A program made the translations under genes and the position numbers. DNA of 60,000 nucleotides from Owenia fusiformis. Its lineage: Eukaryota; Annelida; Polychaeta; Sabellida; Oweniidae. This document shows positions 45,884-58,850 of the stretch, in pieces; position 1 is the first letter of the stretch; each line of letters begins with the position of its first letter. Location of the stretch: NCBI GenBank assembly GCA_903813345.2, contig CAIIXF020000004.1, positions 29,825,985-29,885,984 on the forward strand, read 5' to 3'. The notes under the pieces are model-generated. The model worked only from the letters and a program-made list of their open reading frames with translations. It had not been told where the DNA came from and did not search any database.

Positions 45884-46342
45884 TTAATGAAAATCAGGTT
45901 TCCAAGCATGTAATGAACCATCTGATCCACATGAGAATACTAGATCATTATGTGCAGAGTGCCACGTTTGATGTAATACTTTCACACAGTCATCTTCCTC
46001 ATTGCACATCCAATGGCCTTCATGTTTGAATTTTGACCTCAGTCTCCTTGGTGATTTGACCTTTGTACTTGAATATGACTGGTCAGTTGTAGCATTTAAA
46101 CTTAATACCAATTGATCAGTTGTGACATCAGAACTTAAGTCTGATTGGTCAAGTTCTAATTTAGATTCTGATTGGTCAGTTCTGATGGCTATTCCAGATG
46201 GATGTGTGTCTTTAATTCTATCTGGAATTGCTGATTTGTTTATTTGAGTATTCAGTCTGTCATTTGATTGGTTCATATCATAGATGTAAATGTTTCCATC
46301 AAATCCAGACAGCGAAATAGTGTGGAGAGATCCAGGTTTGAA
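45884..46342 (-). CDS. WDR73: WDR73 last exon
   Basis: Opens FKPGSLHTISLSGFDGNIYI after a TTTTTTCAG acceptor and ends WKPDFH-TAA. Between two propeller strands lies a poorly conserved hydrophilic insert with repeated TDQS/DQSDLS pieces. The two conserved ends match the last two WD blades of WDR73. Confidence 0.9.
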   Translation of the reverse strand, partial: FKPGSLHTISLSGFDGNIYIYDMNQSNDRLNTQINKSAIPDRIKDTHPSGIAIRTDQSESKLELDQSDLSSDVTTDQLVLSLNATTDQSYSSTKVKSPRRLRSKFKHEGHWMCNEEDDCVKVLHQTWHSAHNDLVFSCGSDGSLHAWKPDFH

Positions 46343-49300
46343 CTGAAAAAAGAGGAAATGAAATATAGAAAATATGAACGGTAAAATGAAGTCTGTACAC
46401 CTGTACACTAAGTTGGTATTAACAGATATCAAAGGAAAATAGCAAAATGTATACAGGTGCCGCCTTTTCTAGAGAACTAGTCAAATGAATATTCAATTGA
46501 TCAGAATTAATGTATATTAATATTAAAATGAACACATTTTATTATTTGATTAATTTTCAGGAAAATGTTCATTAGATTCATATATTTGATTCAAATAAAT
46601 TAATATAAGATTCAAATGAAAGAAAATTTGATTAAAACCAATCCATATTTAATTAAAATGAATGCATATTTGAGTACTTTGAATGAATATTTAAGAAATA
46701 AAGAATCTTGTATCATTCTTTACTGGAAATTCAAAACATGAGGATTAAGCCATAATCATAATGCACAAAGGGGAAGCATGAGTGGTGAGTGCATTATTAG
46801 AATGGGTTAGTACAAATGCACAAAGGGGAAGCATGAGTGGTGAGTGCATTATAAGAATGGATTAGTACAAATGCACAAAGGGGAAGCATGAGTGGTGAGT
46901 GCATTATAAGAATGGGTTAGTACAAATGCACAAAGGGGAAGCATGAGTGGTGAGTGCATTATAAGAATGGGTTAGTACAAATGCGCAAAGGGGAAGCATG
47001 AGTGGTGAGTGCATTATAAGAATGGGTTAGTACAAATGCACAAAGGGGAAGCATGAGTGGTGAGTGCATTATAAGAATGGGTTAGTACAAATGCACAAAG
47101 GGGAAGCATGAGTAGTGAGTGCATTATAAGAATGGGTTAGTACAAATGCGCAAAGGGGAAGCATGAGTGGTGAGTGCATTATTAGAATAGGAAGTAAAAA
47201 TGCACAAAGGGGAAGCATGAGTGGTGAGTGCATTATAAGAATAGGTAGTAAAAATGCACAAAGGGGAAGCATGAGTGGTGAGTGCATTATTAGAATAGGA
47301 AGTAAAAATGCACAAAGGGGAAGCATGAGTGGTGAGTGCATTATAAGAATGGGCTAGTCAAATGCGCAAAGGGGAAGCATGAGTGGTGAGTGCATTATAA
47401 GAATGGGTTAGTACAAATGCACAAAGGGGAAGCATGAGTGGTGAGTGCATTATAAGAATGGGTAAGTACAAATGCACAAAGGGGAAGCATGAGTGGTGAG
47501 TGCATTATAAGAATAGGTAGTAAAAATGCACAAAGGGGAAGCATGAGTGGTGAGTGCATTATTAGAATAGGAAGTAAAAATGCACAAAGGGGAAGCATGA
47601 GTGGTGAGTGCATTATTAGAATGGGTTAGTACAAATGCACAAAGGGGAAGCATGAGTGGTGAGTGCATTATAAGAATGGGTTAGTACAAATGCGCAAAGG
47701 GGAAGCATGAGTGGTGAGTGCATTATAAGAATGGGTTAGTACAAATGCACAAAGGGGAAGCATGAGTGGTGAGTGCATTATAACAATGGGTAAGTACAAA
47801 TGCACATAGGGGAAGCATGAGTGGTGAGTGCATTATAACAATGGGTAAGTACAAATGCACAAAGGGGAAGCATGAGTGTCGAGTGCATTATAACAATGGG
47901 TAAGTACAAATGCACAAAGGGGAAGCATGAGTGGTGAGTGCATTATAAGAATGGGTTAGTAAAAATGCACAAAGGGGAAGCATGAGTGGTGAGTGCATTA
48001 TAAGAATGGGTTAGTACAAATGCACAAAGGGGAAGCATGAGTGGTGAGTGCATTATAAGAATGGGTTAGTACAAATGCGCAAAGGGGAAGCATGAGTGGT
48101 GAGTGCATTATAAGAATGGGTTAGTACAAATGCACAAAGGGGAAGCATGAGTGGTGAGTGCATTATAACAATGGGTTGGTACAAATGCACAAAGGGGAAG
48201 CATGAGTGGTGAGTGCATTATAAGAATGGGTTGGTACAAATGCACAAAGGGGAAGCATGAGTGGTGAGTGCATTATAAGAATGAGTTAGTAAAAATGCAC
48301 AAAGGGGAAGCATGAGTGGTGAGTGCATTATAAGAATGGGTTAGTACAAATGCACAAAGGGGAAGCATGAGTGGTGAGTGCATTATAAGAATGGGTTAGT
48401 ACAAATGCGCAAAGGGGAAGCATGAGTGGTGAGTGCATTATTAGAATGGGTTAGTACAAATGCACAAAGGGGAAGCATGAGTGGTGAGTGCATTATAAGA
48501 ATGGGTTGGTACAAATGCACAAAGGGGAAGCATGAGTGGTGAGTGCATTATAAGAATGGGTTAGTAAAAATGCACAAAGGGGAAGCATGAGTGGTGAGTG
48601 CATTATAAGAATGGGTTAGTAAAAATGCACAAAGGGGAAGCATGAGTGGTGAGTGCATTATAAGAATGGGTTAGTAAAAATGCACAAAGGGGAAGCATGA
48701 GTGGTGAGTGCATTATAAGAATGGGTTAGTACAAATGCACAAAGGGGAAGCATGAGTGGTGAGTGCATTATAAGAATGGGTTAGTACAAATGCGCAAAGG
48801 GGAAGCATGAGTGGTGAGTGCATTATAAGAATGGGTTAGTACAAATGCATAAAGGGGAAGCATGAGTGGTGAGTGCATTATAAGAATGGGTTAGTACAAA
48901 TGCATAAAGGGGAAGCATGAGTGGTGAGTGCATTATAAGAATGGGTTAGTACAAATGCACAAAGGGGAAGCATGAGTGGTGAGTGCATTATAAGAATGGG
49001 TTAGTACAAATGCACAAAGGGGAAGCATGAGTGGTGAGTGCATTATAAGAATGGGTTAGTACAAATGCACAAAGGGGAAGCATGAGTGGTGAGTGCATTA
49101 TAAGAATGGGTTAGTACAAATGCATAAAGGGGAAGGATGAGTGGTGAGTGCATTATAAGAATGGGTTAGTAAAAATGAGTTCACAAAATGTTCACTAAAT
49201 CATTCAACTCGAATTTGAGTTATTAAAGATTACATTTCTTTATAATGGTGGTCATTTTAAGTTAACATTAATAGTGAACAAACCTTAATATTGAGCAAGT

Positions 49301-52300
49301 CACCCCATTCAGTGTTCAATCCAGTTTCAAATGAGTCAACATCAGAAGAACAATATCTTAAATCATTAAGCAGTAGTTTGCCATTGTTTGCAATCCTTGC
49401 AATTATATTTGCATCACCAGGGTTACCATTACTATGGGAACCAGATGTGATTGTGCAGTTCCTTGACACTCCGAACGCCCAATATTTGTTTGAAATGTTA
49501 CTGTTTATTGTTTGTTTAATTTTGAGCTTGTCTCTAGTATCCAATACTACAATATTACCAGTTGCTAAGCAACATGTTGCTATGGTGGAATTGCTGAGAA
49601 ATTCCAAGCCACTGATGTATTCAACTGGTTCACCATGACCACCTGAAAACATAAAATAAGGATTATAAACTGAGAGAATCAGATAATGCTAAACAAAAAA
49701 TTGTTTCGATTTTAGAATATTTTTGACTCATGTCATCCGTTTTCATCTCTATTTTCTAAAGATCACAAAAGTGCATACTTTATTCAAAGAAAACTAAAGA
49801 TTTTTACAAGAATAGTTGTAAATTAAAGTACACACGTATGCCCAGTAAAAGAAAATGTTATATGTCCAATACAAAATAAGATATTTCACTTTTTGTGATT
49901 TTGTAACATGGGTCTATGGGGAATTAACCCGAACTAGAAGTCACATTTTCCAAAAATATTAAATTCTCAAAGTTGATGAACAATTTTCATTTTTTTATGT
50001 ATTTTTACATGTAGATTTCAAATATGACGTAAATCAAGATCATTTCTACTCGCATCTAGTCTATTTATAAAATATTCGTTCAGGAGATATTGTATTTATT
50101 GAGATTGTAAGGAATAGATAGGTAGGTCAATTATACATGTTGCTTGAAATTTGTTACCCCTATAGATCTGATTCTGCCTTTAACAAAGGAAATAAATTGA
50201 ATAAAATAATGGTTTAGAATGCATTCTGAAAGTGATAATTCACTCAAAGGCACAAGAAAAGCAAGCACCTATATATATTCAGACTATTTTGTAGCTATTG
50301 ATTCTCTTGACAGTATGCTATTTCCCTCTGGCCCTCCAGACCCTCTGAATAAAACCCATATTGAATCCCTACAAGTAGATAACCTTTACTTACCTAGTTT
50401 TTGATCCTGGATATACCCTTCCTTACTCATTGCCAAGGAAATACTTTGAGTTTCTAAGTCTGCGATAGTAATGTCAGCCAATCGACTTCCAAATACAGCT
50501 TCATTTTCCTTGTAGTGGTTCACAGCAATATCCGATGGTCTAAAGTAATTAAAGGTTACACAAGAATATGATTTTTCCTTAATTTCAAAGATATTTTCAG
50601 AAAAATGTATTTTTTCTTTATCCAAATAATTTAACCGAAATCATGTAGCAATTGAGGTCTTCGGCAATGGCAAGAAAAAACTTGAGGTCATATATATTTG
50701 ACATGAATCATAACATCCAGTTTGGTTTTACCTTTGTCTGTATGGATGAGGATTCCTGAATGTAAAGTCTTCATTAATAACATCTGAAAGTGGAATTATA
50801 TAACATCCTTTTAATGAGTAGAATTATATAACATACTTTAATGAGTAGAATTATATAACATCCTTTAATGAGTAGAATTATATAACATCCTTTGATGAGT
50901 AGAATTATATAACATCCTTTAATGAGTAGAATTATATAACATCCTTTAATAAGTAGAATTATATAACATCCTTTTAATGAGTAGAATTATATAACATCCT
51001 TTAATGAGTAGAATTATATAACATCCTTTAATGAGTGGAATTATATAACATCCTTTAATGAGTAGAATTATATAACATCCTTTAATGAGTAGAATTATAT
51101 AACATCCTTTAATGAGAAGAATTATATAACATCCTTTTAATGAGTAGAATTATATAACATCCTTTAATGAGTAGAATTATATAACATCCTTTTAATGAGT
51201 AGAATTATATAACATCCTTTAATGAGTAGAATTATATAACATCCTTTAATGAGTAGAATTATATAACATCCTTTAATGAGAAGAATTAAATAACATTCTT
51301 TTAATGAGTAGAATTATATAACATCCTTTTAATGAGTAGAATTATATAACATTCTTTAATGAGTAGAATTATATAACATCCTTTTAATGAGTAGAATTAT
51401 ATAACATCCTTTAATGAGTAGAATTATATAACATCCTTTAATGAGTGGAATTATATAACATCCTTTAATGAGCAGAATTATATAACATCCTTTAATAAGT
51501 AGAATTATATAACATCCTTTTAATGAGTAGAATTATATAACATCCTATTAATGAGTAGAATTATATAACATCATTTTAATGAGTAGAATTATATAACATC
51601 CTTTAATGAGAAGAATTAAATAACATTCTTTTAATGAGTAGAATTATATAACATCCTTTAATGAGTAGAATTATATAACATCCTTTTAATGAGTAGAATT
51701 ATATAACATCCTTTAATGAGTAGAATTATATAACATCATTTAATGAGTAGAATTATATAACATCCTTTTAATGAGTAGAATTATATAACATCCTTTAATG
51801 AGTAGAATTATATAACATCCTTAAATGAGTAGAATTATATAACATCCTTTAATGAGTAGAATTATATAACATCCTTTAATGAGTAGAATTATATAACATC
51901 CTTTAATGAGAAGAATTATATAACATCCTTTAATGAGAAGAATTATATAACATCCTTTAATGAGAAGAATTATATAACATCCTTTAATGAGTAGAATTAT
52001 ATAACATCCTTTAATGAGTAGAATTATATAACATCCTATTAATGAGTAGAATTATATAACATCCTTTAATGAGTAGAATTATATAACATCCTTTAATGAG
52101 TAGAATTATATAACATCCTTTAATGAGTAGAATTATATAACATCCTTTTAATGAGTAGAATTATATAACATCTTTTAATGAGTAGAATTATATAACATCC
52201 TTTAATGAGTAGAATTATATAACATCCTTTTAATGAGTAGAATTATATAACATCCTTTAATGAGAAGAATTATATAACATCTTTTCAATGAGTAGAATTA

Positions 52301-55300
52301 TATAACATCCTTAAATGAGTAGAATTATATAACATCCTTTTAATGAGTAGAATTATATAACATCCTTTTAATGAGTAGAATTATATAACATGGTTAAATG
52401 AGTAGAATTATATAACATCCTTTAATGAGTAGAATTATATAACATCCTTTAATGAGTAGAATTATATAACATCCTTTTAATGAGTAGAATTATATAACAT
52501 CCTTTAATGAGAAGAATTATATAACATCCTTTAATGAGTAGAATTTTATAACATGGTTAAATGAGTAGAATTATATAACATCCTTTTAATGAGTAGACTT
52601 ATATAACATCCTTTTAATGAGTAGAATTATATAACATGGTTAAATGAGTAGAATTATATAACATCCTTTAATGAGTAGAATTATATAACATCCTTTTAAT
52701 GAGTAGAATTATATAACATGGTTAAATGAGTAGAATTATATAACATCCTTTAATGAGTAGAATTATATAACATCCTTTTAATGAGTAGAATTATATAACA
52801 TGGTTAAATGAGTAGAATTATATAACATCCTTTAATGAGTAGAATTATATAACATCCTTTAATGAGTAGAATTATATAACATCCTTGAATGAGTAGAATT
52901 ATATAATATCTTTTTAATGAGTAGAATTATATAACATGGTTAAATGAGTAGAATTATATAACATCCTTTTAATGAGTAGAATTATATAACATCCTTTTAA
53001 TGAGTAGAATTATATAACATCCTTTAATGAGTAGAATTATATAACATCCTTTTAATGAGTAGAATTATATAACATGGTTAAATGAGTAGAATTATATAAC
53101 ATCCTTTAATGAGTAGAATTATATAACATCCTTTAATGAGTAGAATTATATAACATCCTTTAATGAGTAGAATTATATAACATCCTTTAATGAGTAGAAT
53201 TATATAACATCCTTTTAATGAGTAGAATTATATAACATCTTTTCAATGAGTAGAATTATATAACATGGTTAAATGAGTAGAATTATATAACATCCTTTAA
53301 TGAGTAGAATTATATAACATCCTTTTAATGAGTAGAATTATATAACATGGTTAAATGAGTAGAATTATATAACATCCTTTAATGAGTAGAATTATATAAC
53401 ATCCTTTAATGAGTAGAATTATATAACATCCTTGAATGAGTAGAATTATATAATATCTTTTTAATGAGTAGAATTATATAACATGGTTAAATGAGTAGAA
53501 TTATATAACATCCTTTTAATGAGTAGAATTATATAACATCCTTTTAATGAGTAGAATTATATAACATCCTTTAATGAGTAGAATTATATAACATCCTTTT
53601 AATGAGTAGAATTATATAACATGGTTAAATGAGTAGAATTATATAACATCCTTTAATGAGTAGAATTATATAACATCCTTTAATGAGTAGAATTATATAA
53701 CATCCTTTAATGAGTAAAATTATATAACATCCTTTAATGAGTAGAATTATATAACATCCTTTTAATGAGTAGAATTATATAACATCTTTTCAATGAGTAG
53801 AATTATATAACATCCTTAAATGAGTAGAATTATATAACATCCTTTTAATGAGTAGAATTATATAACATCCTTTAATGAGTAGAATTATATAACATCCTTG
53901 AATGAGTAGAATTATATAATATCCTTTAATGAGAAGAATTATATAACATCCTTTAATGAGTAGAATTATATAACATCCTTTAATGAGTAGAATTATATAA
54001 CATCCTTTAATGAGTATAATTATATAACATCCTTTTAATGAGTAGAATTATATAACATCCTTTTAATGAGTAGAATTATATAACATCCTTTAAATGAGTA
54101 GAATTATATAACATCCTTTAATGAGTAGAATTATATAACATCCTTTTAATGAGTAGAATTATATAACATGGTTAAATGAGTAGAATTATATAACATCCTT
54201 TAATGAGTAGAATTATATAACATCCTTTAATGAGTAGAATTATATAACATCCTTGAATGAGTAGAATTATATAATATCCTTTTAATGAGTAGAATTATAT
54301 AACATGGTTAAATGAGTAGAATTATATAACATCCTTTTAATGAGTAGAATTATATAACATCCTTTTAATGAGTAGAATTATATAACATCCTTTAATGAGT
54401 AGAATTATATAACATCCTTTTAATGAGTAGAATTATATAACATCCTTTTAATGAGTAGAATTATATTACATGGTTAAATGAGTAGAATTATATAACATCC
54501 TTTAATGAGTAGAATTATATAACATCCTTAAATGAGTAGAATTATATAACATCCTTTTAATGAGTAGAATTATATAACATCCTTTAATGAGTAGAATTAT
54601 ATAACATCCTTTAATGAGTAGAATTATATAACATCCTTTAATGAGAAGAATTATATAACATCCTTTAATGAGAAGAATTATATAACATCCTTTAATGAGA
54701 AGAATTATATAACATCCTTTAATGAGTAGAATTATATAACATCCTTTAATGAGTAGAATTATATAACATCCTATTAATGAGTAGAATTATATAACATCCT
54801 TTAATGAGTAGAATTATATAACATCCTTTAATGAGAAGAATTATATAACATCCTTTAATGAGTAGAATTATATAACATCCTTTAATAAGTAGACAAGAAA
54901 GAAATATCATCGAAGTAATTTCATATGTGGCCCTCATGCAGACATATTTGCTAAATAAGAACACTTTATTTTTTACCATGCACCCGATTAAACACCCATG
55001 CACTTAATTGCATTGGACAACAGTGCAAGGAAATGGAAGTAAAAGTCAAAACGCAATTAAAAATATAAGTATTCATGATTGCTCACCTCCTGTCTCCTGG
55101 CCTAAACGCCAAAGTATCATAGTATTACTGCTCTGCTCATTAGAGAGAATGTATCTGAAATATAAATGTTTGTTCATATGGTATTACTGCTCTGCTCATT
55201 AGAGAGAATATGTCTGAAATATATATGTTTGTTTATATGGTATTACTGCTCTGCTCATAAGAGAGAATATGTCTGAAATATAAATGTTTGTTCATATGGT

Positions 55301-58037
55301 ATTACTGCTCTGCTCATTAGAGAGAATATGTCTGAAATATATATGTTTGTTTATATGGTATTACTGCTCTGCTCATTGGAGAGAATATGTCTGAAATGTA
55401 TATGTTTGTTTATATTGTATTACTGCTCTGCTCATTGGAGAGAATATGTCTGAAATATAAATGTTTGTTTATATGGTATTACTGCTCTGCTCATTGGAGA
55501 GAATATGTCTGAAATAAATATGTTTGTTTATATGGTATTACTGCTCTGCTCATTGGAGAGAATATGTCTGAAATATATGTTAGTTTATATGATATTACTG
55601 CTCTGCTCATTGGAGAGAATATGTCTGAAATATATATGTTTGTTTATATGATATTACTGCTCTGCTCATTGGAGAGAATATGTCTGAAATATATATGTTT
55701 GTTTATATGGTATTACTGCTCTGCTCATTAGAGAGAATGTATCTGAAATATATATGTTTGTTTATATGGTATTACTGCTCTGCTCATAAGAGAGAATATG
55801 TCTGAAATATAAATGTTTGTTCATATGGTATTACTGCTCTGCTCATTAGAGAGAATATGTCTGAAATATATATGTTTGTTTATATGGTATTACTGCTCTG
55901 CTCATTGGAGAGAATATGTCTGAAATATATATGTTTGTTTATATTGTATTACTGCTCTGCTCATTGGAGAGAATATGTCTGAAATATATATGTTTGTTTA
56001 TATGGTATTACTGCTCTGCTCATTGGAGAGAATATGTCTGAAATATATATGTTTGTTTATATGGTATTACTGCTCTGCTCATTGGAGAGAATATGTCTGA
56101 AATATATGTTTGTTTATATGATATTACTGCTCTGCTCATTGGAGAGAATATGTCTGAAATATATATGTTTGTTTATATGATATTACTGCTCTGCTCATTG
56201 GAGAGAATATGTCTGAAATATATATGTTTGTTTATATGGTATTACTGCTCTGCTCATTGGAGAGAATATGTCTGAAATATATATGTTTGTTTATATGGTA
56301 TTACTGCTCTGCTCATTAGAGAGCATATGTCTGAAATATATATGTTTGTTTATATGGTATTACTGCTCTGCTCATTGGAGAGAATATGTCTGAAATATAT
56401 GTGTTTGTTTATATGGTATTACTGCTCTGCTCATTGGAGAGAATATGTCTGAAATATATATGTTTGTTTATATGGTATTACTGCTCTGCTCATTAGAGAG
56501 CATATGTCTGAAATATATATGTTTGTTGAATGTGAATTTGTTACCTGTGAAGTGAAACATATTTTCAAATGTCTAGTTAAGAACTAAATGAAGTTCATAA
56601 GAAGAACTGTCATATTTTCCTACCTTGTATCTGGAATGTGACAAAGTGCAGTTATCCTATCTCCATGGAAACCACCACTGATCACCTTGAAATCTCTGTC
56701 ATTACATAAGCCCTATAAACAATGTGAATATTCGTATCTTTGTATTCTATCCATAATCTTTGTATTTGTATCCCTAGTGCTTTGGATAACTTCATATAAC
56801 CTTACATATTTAATTACAAAATGGACTATTTATTTATCATTTTATTTGAAAACTTCCAAATGAAAATACAAACTCGTAGATTTGCCCTCTATGCATTTTG
56901 TACAATTTATGTGTGTGTTGATGATTCAGCTGTTTCATTGATCATTAATTACAGTACTGTTTCATGCTAACACAATATTTCCTAACATTTGCTAATGCTC
57001 GTACATTTCGAAATTCACTGAACTTCCAGATTCTGGAAACATTAATTTTTCTGATATTCCCAAATCTATTAGGAAGTCTGCAAATGTGAATGAAATACAA
57101 CAAAATAAAAAACTCACATCTTCTTTGTCATGTAATAACTTTTCTGGAATAGAAAGCTCAAGGATCTCACTTTGCCTTGTGAATTCATCAAAAGTTGTAA
57201 CACAAATGCCTGGAACACAATGGTAAACATAAAATTAGCGAAATGTTGTCATATTCATCAAACACAATCATAAACATCACATTAATACAGATGTCATCAT
57301 ATTCATTAAACACAATTGTTAACATAAAATTAATATATATATGATATGTATGATTCACATATATTCAAGAACCAAAATTGTAAACATAAAACAAGGCATT
57401 AAATTGCAAGGTGTCATCACCTGCCATTTGTTACAGATGCTGACTGCTGACCACCATCCATAAAAAGGTGGAGACTATAACAATATGTCACCACCTCTAG
57501 TAGTGACATAAAAATCTAGTAATAAGATATTTGAGCAATCTTTTCAAAAATAATGACAATGTTTCCTGTTCCATACTTGTTTCATTTTATGAGGGAGTAG
57601 ATTTTTTGCCAGAAAAAAGTTAAGAAGATTATTCTGATCATTGGAATGATGATGGCCAAGACAATGAGAAGTTTTTCAAAACTTACTCCCAACATGCCTC
57701 AGTTCCTCCTACTTATTACAACATTTCACACATTCACATGCTAATGTAATATAATATAAAATAATATAATATAATATCATACAATATAATATAATATAAT
57801 CTAATATAATATATAATATAATGCCCTCTGGTGACTAATAAACTTACAATTTTCATCAACTGGCTGGAGAGTTTGTGGTGGATTTTGCAGCTCAAACATA
57901 TGCAAAGTTTTATATCTGAAATGATAATAGAAAAGTTAATAACATGCATGCATTGCAGTTGATACACTTTGACAGTGATTTTTATGTGACTCATTTACTC
58001 ACAGATGGGAGTCAACCATCATGAGAAACCATGACAT
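45884..58037 (-). CDS. WDR73: WD repeat-containing protein 73 orthologue (9 exons, 455 aa)
   Basis: Minus-strand exons in order: 58037-58003, 57915-57848, 57209-57118, 56712-56624, 55154-55087, 50783-50732, 50539-50394, 49642-49284, 46342-45884. Phases 2-1-0-2-1-2-1-0 all close and total 1368 nt with TAA. Features fitting WDR73: N-terminus VDSHLYKTLHMFEL, SEILELSIPEKLL, NDRDFKVISGGFHGDRI, FGSRLADITIADLET, blade ends NIVVLDTRDKL and KLLLNDLRYC, then SLSGFDGNIYIYD and the final HQTWHSAHNDLVFSCGSDGS with LHAWKPDFH. It is longer than the human protein (378 aa), mostly through an insert in the last exon (about residues 330-395) rich in Asp/Ser/Gln repeats (TDQS). WDR73 is a WD40 propeller linked in vertebrates to microtubules and Integrator-associated functions. 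Three introns are mostly minisatellite. Confidence 0.9.
46758..49175. repeat. 55-bp minisatellite, about 44 copies (WDR73 intron 8)
   Basis: The unit contains GCACAAAGGGGAAGCATGAG and TGGTGAGTGCATTATAAGAA then TGGGTTAGTACAAAT. A few 54-bp units (AGGTAGTAAAA variants) occur near 47180-47320 and 47510-47580. Copies are highly similar, with point variants (CGC/CAT for CAC; AACAATGG) that recur in blocks. It fills about 2.4 kb of the 2.9-kb intron. Confidence 0.96.
50786..54893. repeat. 27/28-bp minisatellite, about 150 copies (WDR73 intron 5)
   Basis: Unit TTAATGAGTAGAATTATATA then ACATCCT, with or without an extra T. Variant units (CATGGTTAAATGAG, CCTTGAATGAG, GAGAAGAATT) recur in the same order, giving higher-order repeats: CTTGAATGAG followed by ATAATATC recurs at about 52884 and 53431 (547 bp, about 20 units), and a block with three GAGAAGAATT units then CCTATTAATG recurs at about 51900 and 54640. 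It starts within a few bases of the exon 6 acceptor. Confidence 0.97.
55087..55154 (-). CDS. WDR73: WDR73 exon 5 (real exon of the 59-bp array)
   Basis: Encodes YILSNEQSSNTMILWRLGQE then TG, between blades 1 and 2, matching the WDR73 segment that ends LQVWQV. Acceptor ATATTTCAG, donor GTGAGC. The first 33 nt of this exon are repeated 23 more times upstream in the transcript. Confidence 0.85.
55117..56527 (-). repeat. 59-bp minisatellite built from the exon 5 splice acceptor (24 copies)
   Basis: Plus-strand unit GTATTACTGCTCTGCTCATT, then AGAGAGAATATGTCTGAAAT and an AT-rich spacer ATATGTTTGTTTATATG; starts at 55122, 55181, 55240 and so on every 59 bp (two units are about 57). On the minus strand each unit reads ATATTTCAG followed by a near copy of the first 33 nt of WDR73 exon 5. 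The lowest-coordinate copy is the real exon 5 start (55154). Confidence 0.96.
58003..58037 (-). CDS. WDR73: WDR73 exon 1 (start codon)
   Basis: MSWFLMMVDSHL, ending in phase 2 at a GTGAGT donor. The join to exon 2 (YKTLHMFELQ) parallels the human start DDWLVESLRLYQDFYAFDL. The frame is open for some 30 codons upstream without another ATG before a TGA, so this ATG is the best start. Confidence 0.7.
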
Positions 58038-58850
58038 CTCAAATCTTCTCAGCCCTGAGATGCCATGATATAATGAGCTTGATTTGGCGATCCAGGAGAG
58101 CCCAAAATTAAGGATTTTTGAGACCTTTCATCCAAGCTCATATTTCATCTAATTGGGGTCATAAAACCTATGTTACTGTGCCTGTTGTAATATCTGCTGT
58201 TAAATATAATGCCTATTATGTAATGTATTGAGATAAGGTTGATGATTACATGATAACAATCAGACTTATTGACAATTATAACTCTTCCCATGCAAAGTGC
58301 ATGTTTTAAATTACTCTTGATTTAAAAGATGGCGACACTTCTATAAAAAAATGAATGTAACACGTAATACAAACAACTTCGCTATCTATCAATGACATTG
58401 ATAAAAACTTGATATATAAAGCTCACAGTGACCACTATCAATCTTCATTATTCAATATTAGAATGAAAGTGCAGTTACTCTTTTGATTTCCGGTTTGGAC
58501 TCCTGTTTTTGTTTGGTCATAATCACTGAGTTGGTGTATATTTCACCTTATTTTTTAACTTCACTTGAGTCTCAATTATTTTGATACTTAAAACATGGTC
58601 AGAATCGCTTGCAAATTGCAGATTATGAGCTTGAAGCACACATTTCTTACTTTTTTGGGCCAAAACTCTGCTCATGGACATGGCCTCATATCTATTTATT
58701 GATCGCCAAAAAATGTTAAAAAAAATTCTCTGACAAGTTACAACTAGATAATGGCAACTCCGCGGAGTAGCAAATCCCAACGAACAAAATATCAATTACC
58801 GAATTCCAATCAATTATACTCATTACTATGGTTAAAATTGAAAAAATTAG
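58038..58850. other. 5' flank of WDR73
   Basis: Presumed promoter and 5' UTR of the minus-strand gene. No other gene recognised. A 90-codon minus-strand frame at 58523-58795 has no recognised motif. Confidence 0.35.

Noticed and set aside
47069-47668. Repetitive open frames in the 55-bp array (HSPLMLPLCAFLLP and others)
   Set aside because: Products of the minisatellite in a WDR73 intron; frames are open by chance on both strands and change with 54/55-bp variants.
55117-56527. CRISPR-like array
   Set aside because: Repeats are contiguous, with no unique spacers, in an animal gene intron.
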